Below, piece by piece: positions 10,911 through 19,974 of a DNA stretch of 46,254 bases. How positions within the stretch are numbered: the stretch's first letter is position 1; each line of letters opens with the position of its first letter. The notes below the pieces were generated by a model that saw only the letters and a list, made by a program, of their open reading frames with translations, made no database searches and was not told where the DNA came from. The position numbers and the translations under genes are program-made. The DNA is taken from positions 1-46,254 of the forward strand of contig NZ_JAAABJ010000610.1 of NCBI RefSeq assembly GCF_009904105.1, given 5' to 3'. This DNA is from Elizabethkingia argenteiflava. GTDB lineage: Bacteria > Bacteroidota > Bacteroidia > Flavobacteriales > Weeksellaceae.

Positions 10911-12344
10911 ATGGGAAAGATAGACGGATTTTTATTATATGATAGGGATTTACCCCTGCCAGAAGCTGTAGAAAGCCGGTTAAAGCACTACCGGGAGTTT
11001 CAGTCTCTTCCCTCTTCAGAATTACTGAACCACCAGGCTGCTCGGTGTATGGATTGCGGAATTCCCTTTTGTCAGAGTGCTTGTCCTTTGGGAAATATCA
11101 TTCCTGAATTTAATGATGCCGTATACAAAAATCAGTGGAAGAAAGCTTATGATATACTTTAAACCACCAACAATTTTCCCGAATTTACGGGAAGAGTTTG
11201 CCCCGCTCCTTGTGAGGGTTCTTGTGTATTGGGAATACACGATGCACCGATTACTATAGAAGAAATAGAAAAAAATATAGTAGAAACAGCCTTCTCTGAA
11301 GGCTATGTGAAACCGCAAATTGAGATACCCCGTACGCATAAGAAAGTGGCAGTCGTAGGTTCAGGTCCTTCTGGTTTAGCGGCAGCGGATCAATTAAATA
11401 AAATGGGATATAGGGTAAGCGTTTTTGAGAGAGATTCAGAAGCAGGAGGATTGTTGAGATTTGGAATTCCGGATTTTAAGTTGGATAAAAAAATTGTGCA
11501 GAGGAGAATTAACCTAATGAAGGAGGAGGGAGTGATCTTTAAACCCGGTATTGAGGTGGGCGTAGATTATTCGGTTGAGGAATTAGAACGGAATTTCGAT
11601 GCAATTATATTAGCGCTCGGATGTACGGTTCCCAGGGATTTACCTATTCCGAATAGAGATGCCAAGGGTGTTTATTTTGCGATGGAGTTTTTAAAGCAGA
11701 GCAATAAAAGGGTTAGTGGTATTCCTTATAGTGAAGATAAAATTTATGTTGAAGATAAAAAAGTATTGATAATAGGCGGTTCCTATACAGGCTCCGACTG
11801 TATAGGAACCTCTAATCGACAGGGAGCCAGACAGATTTTGCAGATCGAGATTATGCCTATGCCCCCCAAACAAAGAGACGAGACCATGCCATGGCCTATA
11901 TTCCCCATGATATTGAAGACGACATCTTCTCATCAGGAAGGATGTGAAAGAAAGTGGATGATTAACTGTAAAGAGTTTTTAAAAGATGATAAGGGAAATT
12001 TAAAAGGTGTAAAAGCTACAGAAGTAGAATGGATGAGGGGTCCCGTAACAAAGCGTTATACCTCTTTTGTAGAAAAACCAGATTCCGAGTTTATTATTGA
12101 TTGTGATGTTGCTTTTTTAGCTATGGGCTTTTTACATGTGCAGCATACAGGTTTGGTGGAATCCTTAGATATCCAATTAAATCCGAGACTTAATTTAATA
12201 GGAAATGAGCTGGAATATAGAACGAATAAAGAAAAAATATTTGCCTGTGGTGATGCCCGTAGGGGACAATCCCTAGTGGTATGGGCAATTTCAGAAGGGC
12301 GCCGATGTGCAGAGCAGGTAGATGCCTATCTTCAAAAAATATAA
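10911..12344 (+). pseudogene. gltD: Glutamate synthase small subunit, premature stop
   Basis: GltD is the FAD-containing, NAD(P)H-oxidising beta subunit. It starts two bases after the gltB stop. Visible motifs are the 4Fe-4S cysteines in CMDCGIPFCQSACP (from about residue 46) and CPAPCEGSC, and the FAD-binding VVGSGPSGLAA (about 147). A TAA at 11160-11162 (AYDIL-TTNNFPEF) stops translation at codon 84; a CAA to TAA change would explain it. The frame is then open to 12344, giving 477 codons in all, a normal length. The second nucleotide-binding site reads GGSYTGSDC (about 288) instead of the usual GGGDTGSDC, a further loss. Restart at 11229 (MGIHDAP) would make a protein without the first cluster, unlikely to work. 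Confidence 0.92.
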
Positions 12345-12356
12345 AATAATAGCATT

Positions 12357-12511
12357 AGAACCGATCTTAATTGAGCGGGCAATTAAGAAAAACTCTTACT
12401 ATGCTTGTAATGAGTATATCATGTTTAAATAAGCTGACCAACCTCACCTCTATTCAATATTTGAATATATTTGTGTTCAATAGAAAAATTAATCTCGATT
12501 TATTAAATTAA
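12357..12511 (+). pseudogene. C-terminal fragment of an IS982-type transposase
   Basis: The short frame ending at 12511 reads NKLTNLTSIQYLNIFVFNRK. It resembles the end of the IS982 transposase at 2048 (TLIQYLHFFVFNRR) with the same spacing. Only about 30 residues are recognisable; weaker similarity may extend upstream to about 12357. No inverted repeat was found next to it. The remaining gap to 12722 shows no gene. Confidence 0.5.
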
Positions 12512-12722
12512 AACATCGAAAATCAGGCCTAAATATTTTGTATATAGGCAAATTTAAAAAGTGTGCTTTGGGACTTTTTTCCGTGTTAATAGATTAAATT
12601 TTATTATTCCATACAATAGGATGACTGGATTATGATGTAGTGGATGGAGCATTTCATAGAGTAGAATTGTTGAATAAAATGTAAATAGGGTCTTAAAAAT
12701 TTTTTTTATTTAAAATTAGATT

Positions 12723-12730
12723 TACTTTTG
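12723..12730 (+). promoter_or_regulatory. Predicted -7 element for dgt
   Basis: TACTTTTG fits the TAnnTTTG consensus and ends only 8 bases before the dgt ATG, so the transcript would have almost no leader. No convincing -33 element was found. Confidence 0.35.
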
Positions 12731-12738
12731 GAGCTGTA

Positions 12739-14103
12739 ATGGATTTAAATACAATTTTTACAGCTAGAAGGTCAGGTGCAGAACAGAACACAATAGCCCC
12801 TCGAAGTGCATACCAGCGGGATTTTGATAGAATTATTTTTTCCTCAGCCTTTAGAAGACTTCAAAATAAAACCCAGGTATTTCCGCTACCTGGCAGCGTT
12901 TTTGTTCATAACAGACTAACGCACTCTTTAGAGGTGGCTTCTGTAGGTCGTTCTCTAGGCAGTGTCATAGGGGAATATTTAGCAGATAGTTTCAAAGAAG
13001 AATTAATAGAAGAGAGCAGGCTTTTTTACCGATATAATTTGAATAATGTTATTGCTGCGGCTTGTCTGTGTCACGATATCGGAAACCCGGCTTTTGGACA
13101 TTCCGGAGAAGATGCTATTGCCAGCTATTTTGAAAGGAACGAAAACAGCTTAAAATCGCATTTTTCAGATAAAGAGTGGAGTGATCTTGTTAATTTTGAG
13201 GGCAACGCAAATGCTATTCGAGTCTTAACCCAACAGCAGGTGGGCAAAGATGAAGGCGGTCTAAAACTTACCTATACCACTTTGGCTTCTATTGCTAAAT
13301 ATCCGTGTGAATCTTCGGCCAAAGATTTTAGTAAACTAGATTTGCAGCGTAAAAAAATAGGTTTTTTTCAAAGTGAAGAAAAGACTTTTGAAGCCATAGC
13401 TGCTTCGGTTAATTTAATTCAAATGTCGAAGAAACCTAAAATTTACAGGCGACATCCTTTTGTGTGGCTGGTAGAGGCGGCGGATGATATCTGTTACAAT
13501 ATTATCGACATGGAGGATGCGCATCGCTTAGGCATTGTAAAAACAGAACCTTGTGAAGCCCTTTTTAAAAGCCTTATAGAATCTGTAAATGCAGATGATA
13601 TGCCTCGAATTAAAAGAAAACTTGAGCAAATAACCAATGAAAATGAACGCATTTCCTATCTCAGGGCAAAAGCAATCAATTCTTTGATTAACAAAACTAA
13701 AGAAATTTATATCCAGAATATAGGGGCAATATTAGACGGGAGCCTTAATCAATCTCTTTTGGATATTTGTGGTAAAAACTGTGATGCCTTAGAAAAAATT
13801 GAGTATTACTCCATTAAAAATATTTATCAGCATCGCGCCGTAGTCGAAATTGAGAATGCAGGTTATAACGTTATGTATGAATTACTCGATCATTTTATCC
13901 CCTCCATCCTAAAAAAAGAATCTTCTCGCAAAAATTACGATAAAATGGCATTGCGCCTTTTACCGCCTCAGTTTGTGTATGAAGGCGGTTCCGACTACCA
14001 AAAAGTTTTAGGGGTTATCGATTATATATCTGGTATGACGGATAATTACGCTACAGATCTGTACCGTAAAATTAAGGGGATCGATATAGGAATGACGGTT
14101 TAA
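12739..14103 (+). CDS. dgt: Deoxyguanosine triphosphate triphosphohydrolase (dGTPase)
   Basis: The 454-residue protein is an HD-superfamily dNTP triphosphohydrolase, which removes intact triphosphate from dGTP or other dNTPs and so controls nucleotide pools. The metal-binding residues are visible: H in NRLTHSLEV (about residue 62), HD in LCHDIGNPAFGHSGE (about 112) and the distal D in the NIIDMEDA segment. The N-terminal RSAYQRDFDRIIFSSAFRRL is a family signature. Length is normal. It is a single gene, convergent with the sugar kinase gene downstream. Confidence 0.94.
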   Translation: MDLNTIFTARRSGAEQNTIAPRSAYQRDFDRIIFSSAFRRLQNKTQVFPLPGSVFVHNRLTHSLEVASVGRSLGSVIGEYLADSFKEELIEESRLFYRYNLNNVIAAACLCHDIGNPAFGHSGEDAIASYFERNENSLKSHFSDKEWSDLVNFEGNANAIRVLTQQQVGKDEGGLKLTYTTLASIAKYPCESSAKDFSKLDLQRKKIGFFQSEEKTFEAIAASVNLIQMSKKPKIYRRHPFVWLVEAADDICYNIIDMEDAHRLGIVKTEPCEALFKSLIESVNADDMPRIKRKLEQITNENERISYLRAKAINSLINKTKEIYIQNIGAILDGSLNQSLLDICGKNCDALEKIEYYSIKNIYQHRAVVEIENAGYNVMYELLDHFIPSILKKESSRKNYDKMALRLLPPQFVYEGGSDYQKVLGVIDYISGMTDNYATDLYRKIKGIDIGMTV

Positions 14104-14162
14104 TTGTATGCAGAATAGGATAGTGAAAACAGAGTACGCTTAGCGGTATAAATACAGGCGTA

Positions 14163-15245
14163 TTAGCAAACAGATTTTATTTTAAATAATTCTCTTAATA
14201 AATTGATTTGATTTTTGGTTCTATTTAGATTATGATTAGGGTACTTAATTTTGTAATAAATATCTCCATTTAAAAAATCTGTTACGAAGCGAATGGCCTG
14301 AATAAATACCACGACTTGCCCTGCATAATCCAGATTATCTTTTTCTATAGGCGTTAAGACATCTGAGGTATTCGAAAGAAAGCCTGTTTTTACGGCCTCA
14401 TAATAGGCTGGACTAAAAATATCTTCGGGCTGAGTGTCGTCTTCATCTTTTAGATTGGTATAGGATCTTACCATATCTCCGAAGTCGTATAAAAGAGTAG
14501 CAGGCATGAGGGTATCTAGATCGATTACGCATCGCCCCTTATGCGTATGATTATCAAATAATATGTTACTAATCTTTGGGTCCCCGTGGATAATCCGTTC
14601 GGGAAAATAATCATTCTGCTGATTTTCAATAAAGCTTTCTAATAAATATAAGTGGTGGTTGATAAAATTGAGAGCTTGTGAAGCTTTATGTTTTCTCTGT
14701 TCTGTAGCATGATTCAAAGCGTTTTTGTAATCATTTATTCTTTTTTTGAAATTAACGAATTCCGGAATAGAGGCTTGTATTAATTTCGGAGATAATGTGA
14801 ATAGTTTAGAATAAAAAATACTGAATGTCTTAGCGGCTTCATAAGCTTGAGAAAAGTCTCTTACTTTTGTTGTGCAATAAGTATGGGAGATGAATTTGGT
14901 CATTCTCCAAAAGTCCCCATTTTGGTCTTCCGTAAAAAGTTGCTGATTAAGATTGGGAATAATTTCCAAAACTTCATAGGGGTAGTCGGAATTTTGAAGA
15001 TGCCTGTTTACTATATTCAGAGAATGCAGCATGAGCTCAGGCTTATGAAAGATGGAGCGATTAATTCTCTGTAAGATAAATTGGCGGTAATCTCCCTGCT
15101 CATTAATCACTACGCGCAGGGTGATATTAATGTGTCCATCATTAATGGGAATGATGGACACATTATAAGTCTCTTTTAAAGGTATAAAAGATTGTAAAAT
15201 CCGGATGTAGTGCTGCACTACCAAAGTGAAGCAGGATAGTAGCAA
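14163..15245 (-). CDS. Aminoglycoside-phosphotransferase-fold sugar kinase
   Basis: This 360-residue protein has the APH/choline-kinase fold. The catalytic loop is IIHGDPKISNILFD (about residues 216-229) and the metal-binding segment is VIDLDTLMPATLLYDFGD (from about 239). The N-terminal INDGHINITLRV forms the nucleotide-binding strand-loop. Its start overlaps the end of the upstream nucleotidyltransferase gene by 28 bp, so the two are translationally coupled. In Bacteroidota such pairs include N-acetylhexosamine 1-kinase-like enzymes, which make a sugar 1-phosphate for the partner. Drug resistance is unlikely given this neighbour. The exact sugar cannot be read from the sequence. Confidence 0.8.
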   Translation of the reverse strand: MLLSCFTLVVQHYIRILQSFIPLKETYNVSIIPINDGHINITLRVVINEQGDYRQFILQRINRSIFHKPELMLHSLNIVNRHLQNSDYPYEVLEIIPNLNQQLFTEDQNGDFWRMTKFISHTYCTTKVRDFSQAYEAAKTFSIFYSKLFTLSPKLIQASIPEFVNFKKRINDYKNALNHATEQRKHKASQALNFINHHLYLLESFIENQQNDYFPERIIHGDPKISNILFDNHTHKGRCVIDLDTLMPATLLYDFGDMVRSYTNLKDEDDTQPEDIFSPAYYEAVKTGFLSNTSDVLTPIEKDNLDYAGQVVVFIQAIRFVTDFLNGDIYYKIKYPNHNLNRTKNQINLLRELFKIKSVC

Positions 15246-16135
15246 CTATCGACCATTTCCCGAACGGATTTAATTACAAAATCCTTATCTTCGGGATAGG
15301 TTACGCCAAACCATTTATCTTCAGAGGCTTCTGCTATTACTTTTAAGTCTTGTTGATGTATCATATCATCAATAACAAAAGGTATAAAAAGCTCTGCTTT
15401 TTCTGAACTCAGGTGGGTTAAGAAATGATCAAATTCAGCTTCTAAAACTTTAAAAATGGAAGTATCTAAAATCCAGAAATTCATAGAGACGGGTGTAGAA
15501 GGAACCAACTCTGTTTTATTTCCCGAGGTATCGGTATGGAAGATAATACCATTTTCTTTAGCAATATTGGTGTGCTCTACCACTTTCTTCAGAAAACCAT
15601 TTTGTATGGTGCACACCCCTCGTGAAACGCTCCCATTATCGCTTAAAGTTGCAGATAGCGGATAAGCTACCATACCGTATTGACCTTCATTAATCTGCCC
15701 ATTTTTAATCAGTAAATAAGCTTTTTCGAAGGCTTTCCTATTGTAATAGTCATCTGCATTTATTACGACAAAAGGGTTTTTGATGACGTCTTTTGCTATT
15801 AATATAGCATGTCCGGTTCCCCATGGTTTTACTCTGTTGGTGAGTTTATCCCGATGTTTTTCAGGCAGTAAAGTATCCAGAGCTTGTACAATAAAATCCA
15901 ATTTAATGTCCGCCTTATCGGCTATGGATTGAAAATAATCTTTAGTCTCCTGGTTAAAATAATCATTAATAACCAGCACTAACTGGTTAAAACCAGCATT
16001 TTTAGCATCGTAGATGGAGTATTCCATAAGACATTCCCCAGAGGGTCCCATCGGTGCTACTTGTTTTCTTCCTTTGTATCTACTACCTAAGCCCCCTGCG
16101 AGGACCAGTAAAGTTGCATTCGTTTTAGTCGTCAT
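15218..16135 (-). CDS. Sugar-1-phosphate nucleotidyltransferase
   Basis: The 305-residue protein has the NTP_transferase fold. Its nucleotide-binding motif is LAGGLGSRYKGRKQ (residues 12-25), and VVINADDYYNRKAF holds the metal- and substrate-binding acidic residues. It joins a nucleoside triphosphate to a sugar 1-phosphate. It has no C-terminal hexapeptide acetyltransferase domain, so it is not GlmU. It overlaps the downstream kinase gene, and together they probably activate or salvage a hexose or N-acetylhexosamine for glycan synthesis. A near-consensus -7 box (CATATTTG) lies about 27-34 bases upstream of the start, which argues for its own promoter. Confidence 0.85.
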   Translation of the reverse strand: MTTKTNATLLVLAGGLGSRYKGRKQVAPMGPSGECLMEYSIYDAKNAGFNQLVLVINDYFNQETKDYFQSIADKADIKLDFIVQALDTLLPEKHRDKLTNRVKPWGTGHAILIAKDVIKNPFVVINADDYYNRKAFEKAYLLIKNGQINEGQYGMVAYPLSATLSDNGSVSRGVCTIQNGFLKKVVEHTNIAKENGIIFHTDTSGNKTELVPSTPVSMNFWILDTSIFKVLEAEFDHFLTHLSSEKAELFIPFVIDDMIHQQDLKVIAEASEDKWFGVTYPEDKDFVIKSVREMVDSCYYPASLW

Positions 16136-16484
16136 GATCTCGTAAGTGTATTGTTGCTTTTTGCAAATATGATGTTTTTAATATATGTGTTCTATATAAA
16201 GCCGCCGCAAGCAGAGGAATCGTTGTTCCGAATATCACACTACAAATATTGGTCCAGAAAATTTTAATGCTAGAACTTGTAGCTGTAATTTCTTGTAGTC
16301 TAAATTTTAAAAGTGGATTTGTTTTTAAGAAATGATTCAGGGAGAAATCCCAATAACTATTAGGATTACAGATGACTATAAACACTTTTTTTTCCTCTAT
16401 TCCTAAATATTTACCCAAGATTGGATTCTGGATATCAAAAGAAAATAATCTGAGCAATTGATTTCGTTGGTTAACAGCTATCAT
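16125..16484 (-). CDS. Hypothetical protein, possible membrane segment
   Basis: An open frame of 119 residues overlaps the start of the nucleotidyltransferase gene by 11 bp. Residues about 75-97 (IKIFWTNICSVIFGTTIPLL) could span a membrane. No family is recognised, and the probable promoter of the downstream gene lies inside this frame. It may be a small membrane protein or a chance frame in AT-rich sequence. Confidence 0.3.
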   Translation of the reverse strand: MIAVNQRNQLLRLFSFDIQNPILGKYLGIEEKKVFIVICNPNSYWDFSLNHFLKTNPLLKFRLQEITATSSSIKIFWTNICSVIFGTTIPLLAAALYRTHILKTSYLQKATIHLRDHDD

Positions 16485-16629
16485 ATATGTAATAGACTCA
16501 AAACTCTTCTTTCGAAGATCTACAGCCTATAATTTATTTTATAGTTTTAACTTTATCCTTTTTTATATTCACCGTTAAAGGGTGGTCTGTAGATGAATAT
16601 TTCCTTTTAGACCATAAATATACAAAAAA

Positions 16630-16651
16630 AACTCTCAGTTTTCTGAGAGTT
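16630..16651 (-). terminator. Intrinsic terminator of the thrS-infC-rpmI-rplT operon
   Basis: On the minus strand, AACTCTCAG pairs with CTGAGAGTT across a 4-base loop and is followed by a run of T. It lies just past the rplT stop. Confidence 0.9.
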
Positions 16652-16673
16652 CTATTGATAACATAATGATTAA

Positions 16674-17018
16674 TTATTTTACTTGATCTACAACAGCTTT
16701 AAAAGCTTCAGGGTGATTCATAGCAAGGTCAGCCAGAACTTTTCTGTTAAGCTCAATGTTGTTTTTCTTTAAGTCTCCCATGAATTTAGAGTAAGAAATT
16801 CCTTGTTCTCTACATCCCGCATTAATCCTGGTGATCCACAAAGCTCTAAAATTTCTCTTTTTCTCTTTTCTGCCGCGGTAAGCATATTGCATGGCTTTCT
16901 CTACCGCGTTTTTAGCTACAGTCCAAACGTTTTTTCTTCTACCGAAAAAACCTTTAGCCTGCTTCATGATTTTTTTTCTGCGTGCTCTACTGGCTACCGC
17001 GTTTACTGATCTAGGCAT
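16674..17018 (-). CDS. rplT: 50S ribosomal protein L20
   Basis: The 114-residue, very basic protein matches bL20 end to end: [20 protein letters not shown], then [20 protein letters not shown], and [15 protein letters not shown] in the C-terminal domain. It binds 23S rRNA early in large-subunit assembly and in many bacteria represses its own operon. It is the last gene of thrS-infC-rpmI-rplT. The 128-bp gap to rpmI is long for an operon and could hold an L20 autoregulatory structure, but none was recognised. Confidence 0.97.
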   Translation of the reverse strand: MPRSVNAVASRARRKKIMKQAKGFFGRRKNVWTVAKNAVEKAMQYAYRGRKEKKRNFRALWITRINAGCREQGISYSKFMGDLKKNNIELNRKVLADLAMNHPEAFKAVVDQVK

Positions 17019-17146
17019 AATTTAATTGTTTTTTTGAAGAGGGCGGCAACTAAACTATAAGTTACACTTGATAGGCTCCGCTTCAGGGTTAAACTTGTGT
17101 TTGAATTGATTAGAATTCTTATAAACCGAATTGAGATTTATAAAAA

Positions 17147-17344
17147 CTACTTGATGGCTAATTGCTTAAGCACGCTTTTTTTGTCTACTTGGCTAACGAG
17201 ACCTGTTTGCGTAAGATTTCTCTTCTGCTTAGTTTCTTTTTTAGTCAAGATGTGGCTTTTGAAAGCGTGTTTTCTTTTGATTTTTCCTGAACCAGTCAGA
17301 ACAAAACGTTTCTTAGCTCCTGATTTAGTTTTTAATTTAGGCAT
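17147..17344 (-). CDS. rpmI: 50S ribosomal protein L35
   Basis: The 65-residue basic protein begins [20 protein letters not shown] and continues [16 protein letters not shown], the signature of bL35. It is a structural protein of the large ribosomal subunit, in the conserved order infC-rpmI-rplT. Length is standard. Confidence 0.97.
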   Translation of the reverse strand: MPKLKTKSGAKKRFVLTGSGKIKRKHAFKSHILTKKETKQKRNLTQTGLVSQVDKKSVLKQLAIK

Positions 17345-17432
17345 TTTTTGCTTTTTTATTTTGTTATCAATATTTTATAGAGAAATACAGTCTTGCAATA
17401 ATAAAGGCTACTGTATTAATACATTTCTAAAA

Positions 17433-17990
17433 TTATTTTATAGCTTTTTTAGGGCTCATCATCATAATCATCCTCTTTCCTTCCAGTTTAGGAAGCTGAT
17501 CTACTTTTCCAATGTGTTCTAGATCTTGAGCTAGCTTCAGGAGGAGAATCTCTCCTTGATCTTTAAAAACAATAGACCGTCCCTTGAAGAAAACATATGT
17601 TTTTAGTTTAGCGCCTTCTTCCAGGAATTTCTCTGCATGTTTCTTTTTGAATTCGTAGTCATGATCATCGGTTTGAGGACCGAATCGAATCTCTTTTACA
17701 ACAACTTTAACTTGCTTGGCCTTTAACTCTTTCTGTTTTTTCTTTTGTTCGTATAAGAATTTTTTATAATCTAAAATACGACACACAAAAGGCTCTGCCT
17801 TATCGGATATAACGACTAGATCCAACTCTTGCTCTTCTGCCATTTTACGAGCAGTAGCAAGTGGAAATACGCCAGGCTCTACATTGTCTCCCACCAAGCG
17901 AACCTCTTTCGCTCTGATCTTTTCATTTATCATATGCGCATCTTCTTTTTTGCGCATCGGTGGTCTGTTGTTTGGTCTTCTTAGTGCTAT
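17433..17990 (-). CDS. infC: Translation initiation factor IF-3, probable AUA start
   Basis: IF-3 binds the 30S subunit, blocks 50S joining and checks the start codon. The N-domain ([20 protein letters not shown]) and C-domain ([20 protein letters not shown], ending [10 protein letters not shown]) are complete. The first ATG in frame is at 17957, but the frame extends upstream for 11 codons ([11 protein letters not shown]) to an ATA at 17988-17990, only four bases after the thrS stop. Homologs carry such a basic N-terminal extension, and infC commonly uses a non-AUG start so that IF-3 can repress its own synthesis. I therefore place the start at ATA by inference; 17957 is the conservative alternative, giving 174 residues. 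Confidence 0.9.
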   Translation of the reverse strand: MALRRPNNRPPMRKKEDAHMINEKIRAKEVRLVGDNVEPGVFPLATARKMAEEQELDLVVISDKAEPFVCRILDYKKFLYEQKKKQKELKAKQVKVVVKEIRFGPQTDDHDYEFKKKHAEKFLEEGAKLKTYVFFKGRSIVFKDQGEILLLKLAQDLEHIGKVDQLPKLEGKRMIMMMSPKKAIK

Positions 17991-17994
17991 GGTA

Positions 17995-19926
17995 TTACTG
18001 ATTTAAATGGTTAGCTATTTCTTCTTTTACTCTTTTTATGAAGTCTTCGACTGACATGACACCCAAATCCCCCTGACTTCTTCTCCTTACAGAGATGCTC
18101 TCGCTTTGTTCTTCGTTTTCACCAACTACAAGCATATAAGGGATCTTCCTGAGCTCTGCATCACGGATTTTTTTACCCGTTTTCTCATTTCTCTGGTCAA
18201 TCAGACCGCAAATATCGTGATTTTCTAACAATTGCGAAACTTTTTTTGCATAATCTACATATTTTTCGCTAATTGGCAAAATAATAAATTGTTCTGGACT
18301 AAGCCATAAAGGAAAATCTCCGGCAGTATTCTCAATCAAAATGGCAATAAACCGCTCCATAGATCCAAAGGGAGCTCTGTGAATCATAACCGGTCTGTGT
18401 TTCTCATTATCGGCTCCTGTATACCACAGATCAAATCTTTCGGGTAAATTATAATCTACCTGAATCGTCCCCAGTTGCCAGCTTCTACCTAAGGCGTCTT
18501 TAACCATGAAATCTAGTTTAGGACCATAAAAAGCGGCTTCACCATATTCAATAACCGTTTTTAAGCCTTTTTGAGTTGCGGCTTGGAGAATAGCCGTTTC
18601 TGCCTTTTCCCAATTGGATTCAGTACCAATATATTTCTCTCGGTTTTCTTGATCTCTTAAGGACACCTGTGCTGTAAAATCATTAAACCCTAAAGAAGAA
18701 AAGACATAGAGTACCAGGTCGATTACCTTTTCAAACTCCTCCAGTAGCTGATCGGGTGTACAGAAGAGGTGAGCATCATCCTGAGTAAAGCCCCTAACTC
18801 TGGTCAAGCCATGTAGTTCACCACTTTGTTCATAGCGGTAGACTGTACCAAATTCAGCATAGCGTTTAGGTAAATCCTTATACGACCATTGCTGAGCTTT
18901 ATAGATCTCACAGTGGTGAGGGCAATTCATGGGTTTTAATAAAAACTCTTCTCCCTCATGCGGTGTATGAATAGGTTGGAAGCTATCTTCTCCGTATTTT
19001 TCGTAATGTCCTGAAGTAACATATAATTCCTTATGACCGATATGAGGCGTAATAACGAACTCATAACCTTGCTTTTTTTGAGCTTCAGATAAGAAATTCT
19101 CCAATCTTTTTCTTAAAGCGGCACCTTTCGGTAACCACAGTGGAAGACCTGCCCCCACTTTTTCGGAAAAAGTAAAGATACCCAATTCCTTTCCTAATTT
19201 CCTGTGATCCCTACGCTTAGCTTCTTCTAGACGTGCCAAGTATTCCGTAAGGTCTTTTTGTTTAGGGAAGGTAATACCATATACACGGGTTAATTGCTTG
19301 TTTTTTTCATTTCCACGCCAGTATGCGCCTGCAGCATTCAGAATTTTTGCTGCTTTTACGATGCCTGTAGCTGGAATATGCCCTCCACGGCAGAGATCAA
19401 AGAAATTATCGTGAGAACAGAAAGTGATTTCACCATCATTTAGGTTTTCGATTAATTCTGTTTTATAAGGATTCGCTTTATAAGTTTCCAAGGCTTCAGC
19501 TTTAGAAATAGGATAGAGCTTAAATGTTGAATTTTTCTTTGCATTTTCCAACATTTTCTTTTCTATCTTTTCAAAATCCTTTTCTGAAAAAGCTTGATCT
19601 CCAAAATCGACATCGTAGTAAAAGCCATTTTCAATAGCGGGTCCTATAGTAAGATGAGCCGAGGGATAAAAATCCAAAATAGCCTGTGCTAAGAGATGGG
19701 CAGAGGAGTGCCAGAATGCTTTTTTACCCATATCGTCATTCCAGGTCAGAAGCTGAACCTTGGCATCTTTGGTTATGGCTGTACTTACTTCTACTTGTTT
19801 GCCATTGACCAATGCCGAAATCGTATTGCGCGCTAATCCATCACTAATGGATTGCGCTACTTGAAGCGGAGTTATCGGAGCCTCGAATTCCTTAATGCTT
19901 CCGTCCGGAAGAGTTATCTTTATCAT
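17995..19926 (-). CDS. thrS: Threonine-tRNA ligase
   Basis: The enzyme charges tRNA-Thr in the cytoplasm. Domains in order are TGS ([17 protein letters not shown]), the editing domain with [11 protein letters not shown] and [10 protein letters not shown], the class II catalytic core with the zinc Cys in [11 protein letters not shown] and motif 3 in [13 protein letters not shown], and the anticodon-binding domain. Length from MIKITL is 643 residues, normal. I start at 19926 because the ATG at 19947 lies within the predicted -7 box TAATTTTG. It is the first gene of thrS-infC-rpmI-rplT. No T-box leader is present, as expected outside Firmicutes. Confidence 0.96.
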   Translation of the reverse strand: MIKITLPDGSIKEFEAPITPLQVAQSISDGLARNTISALVNGKQVEVSTAITKDAKVQLLTWNDDMGKKAFWHSSAHLLAQAILDFYPSAHLTIGPAIENGFYYDVDFGDQAFSEKDFEKIEKKMLENAKKNSTFKLYPISKAEALETYKANPYKTELIENLNDGEITFCSHDNFFDLCRGGHIPATGIVKAAKILNAAGAYWRGNEKNKQLTRVYGITFPKQKDLTEYLARLEEAKRRDHRKLGKELGIFTFSEKVGAGLPLWLPKGAALRKRLENFLSEAQKKQGYEFVITPHIGHKELYVTSGHYEKYGEDSFQPIHTPHEGEEFLLKPMNCPHHCEIYKAQQWSYKDLPKRYAEFGTVYRYEQSGELHGLTRVRGFTQDDAHLFCTPDQLLEEFEKVIDLVLYVFSSLGFNDFTAQVSLRDQENREKYIGTESNWEKAETAILQAATQKGLKTVIEYGEAAFYGPKLDFMVKDALGRSWQLGTIQVDYNLPERFDLWYTGADNEKHRPVMIHRAPFGSMERFIAILIENTAGDFPLWLSPEQFIILPISEKYVDYAKKVSQLLENHDICGLIDQRNEKTGKKIRDAELRKIPYMLVVGENEEQSESISVRRRSQGDLGVMSVEDFIKRVKEEIANHLNQ

Positions 19927-19944
19927 AGTTGAAAAAAATGTATG

Positions 19945-19952
19945 CAAAATTA
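19945..19952 (-). promoter_or_regulatory. Predicted -7 element for thrS operon
   Basis: TAATTTTG on the minus strand fits TAnnTTTG and lies 18 bases before the chosen thrS ATG. The -33 element is not clear. Confidence 0.4.
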
Positions 19953-19974
19953 AAAAAAAATGGGCAAAAATATA

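Noticed and set aside
7293-11162. Stop-codon readthrough or recoding in gltB and gltD
   Set aside because: The stops include both TAA and TAG and are accompanied by a frameshift and a damaged nucleotide-binding motif. No other gene in the window contains in-frame stops that would suggest a changed code.
14104-14162. Terminator between dgt and the sugar kinase
   Set aside because: Only a 5-bp pairing (TACGC with GCGTA) across a long loop and no T-tract was found.
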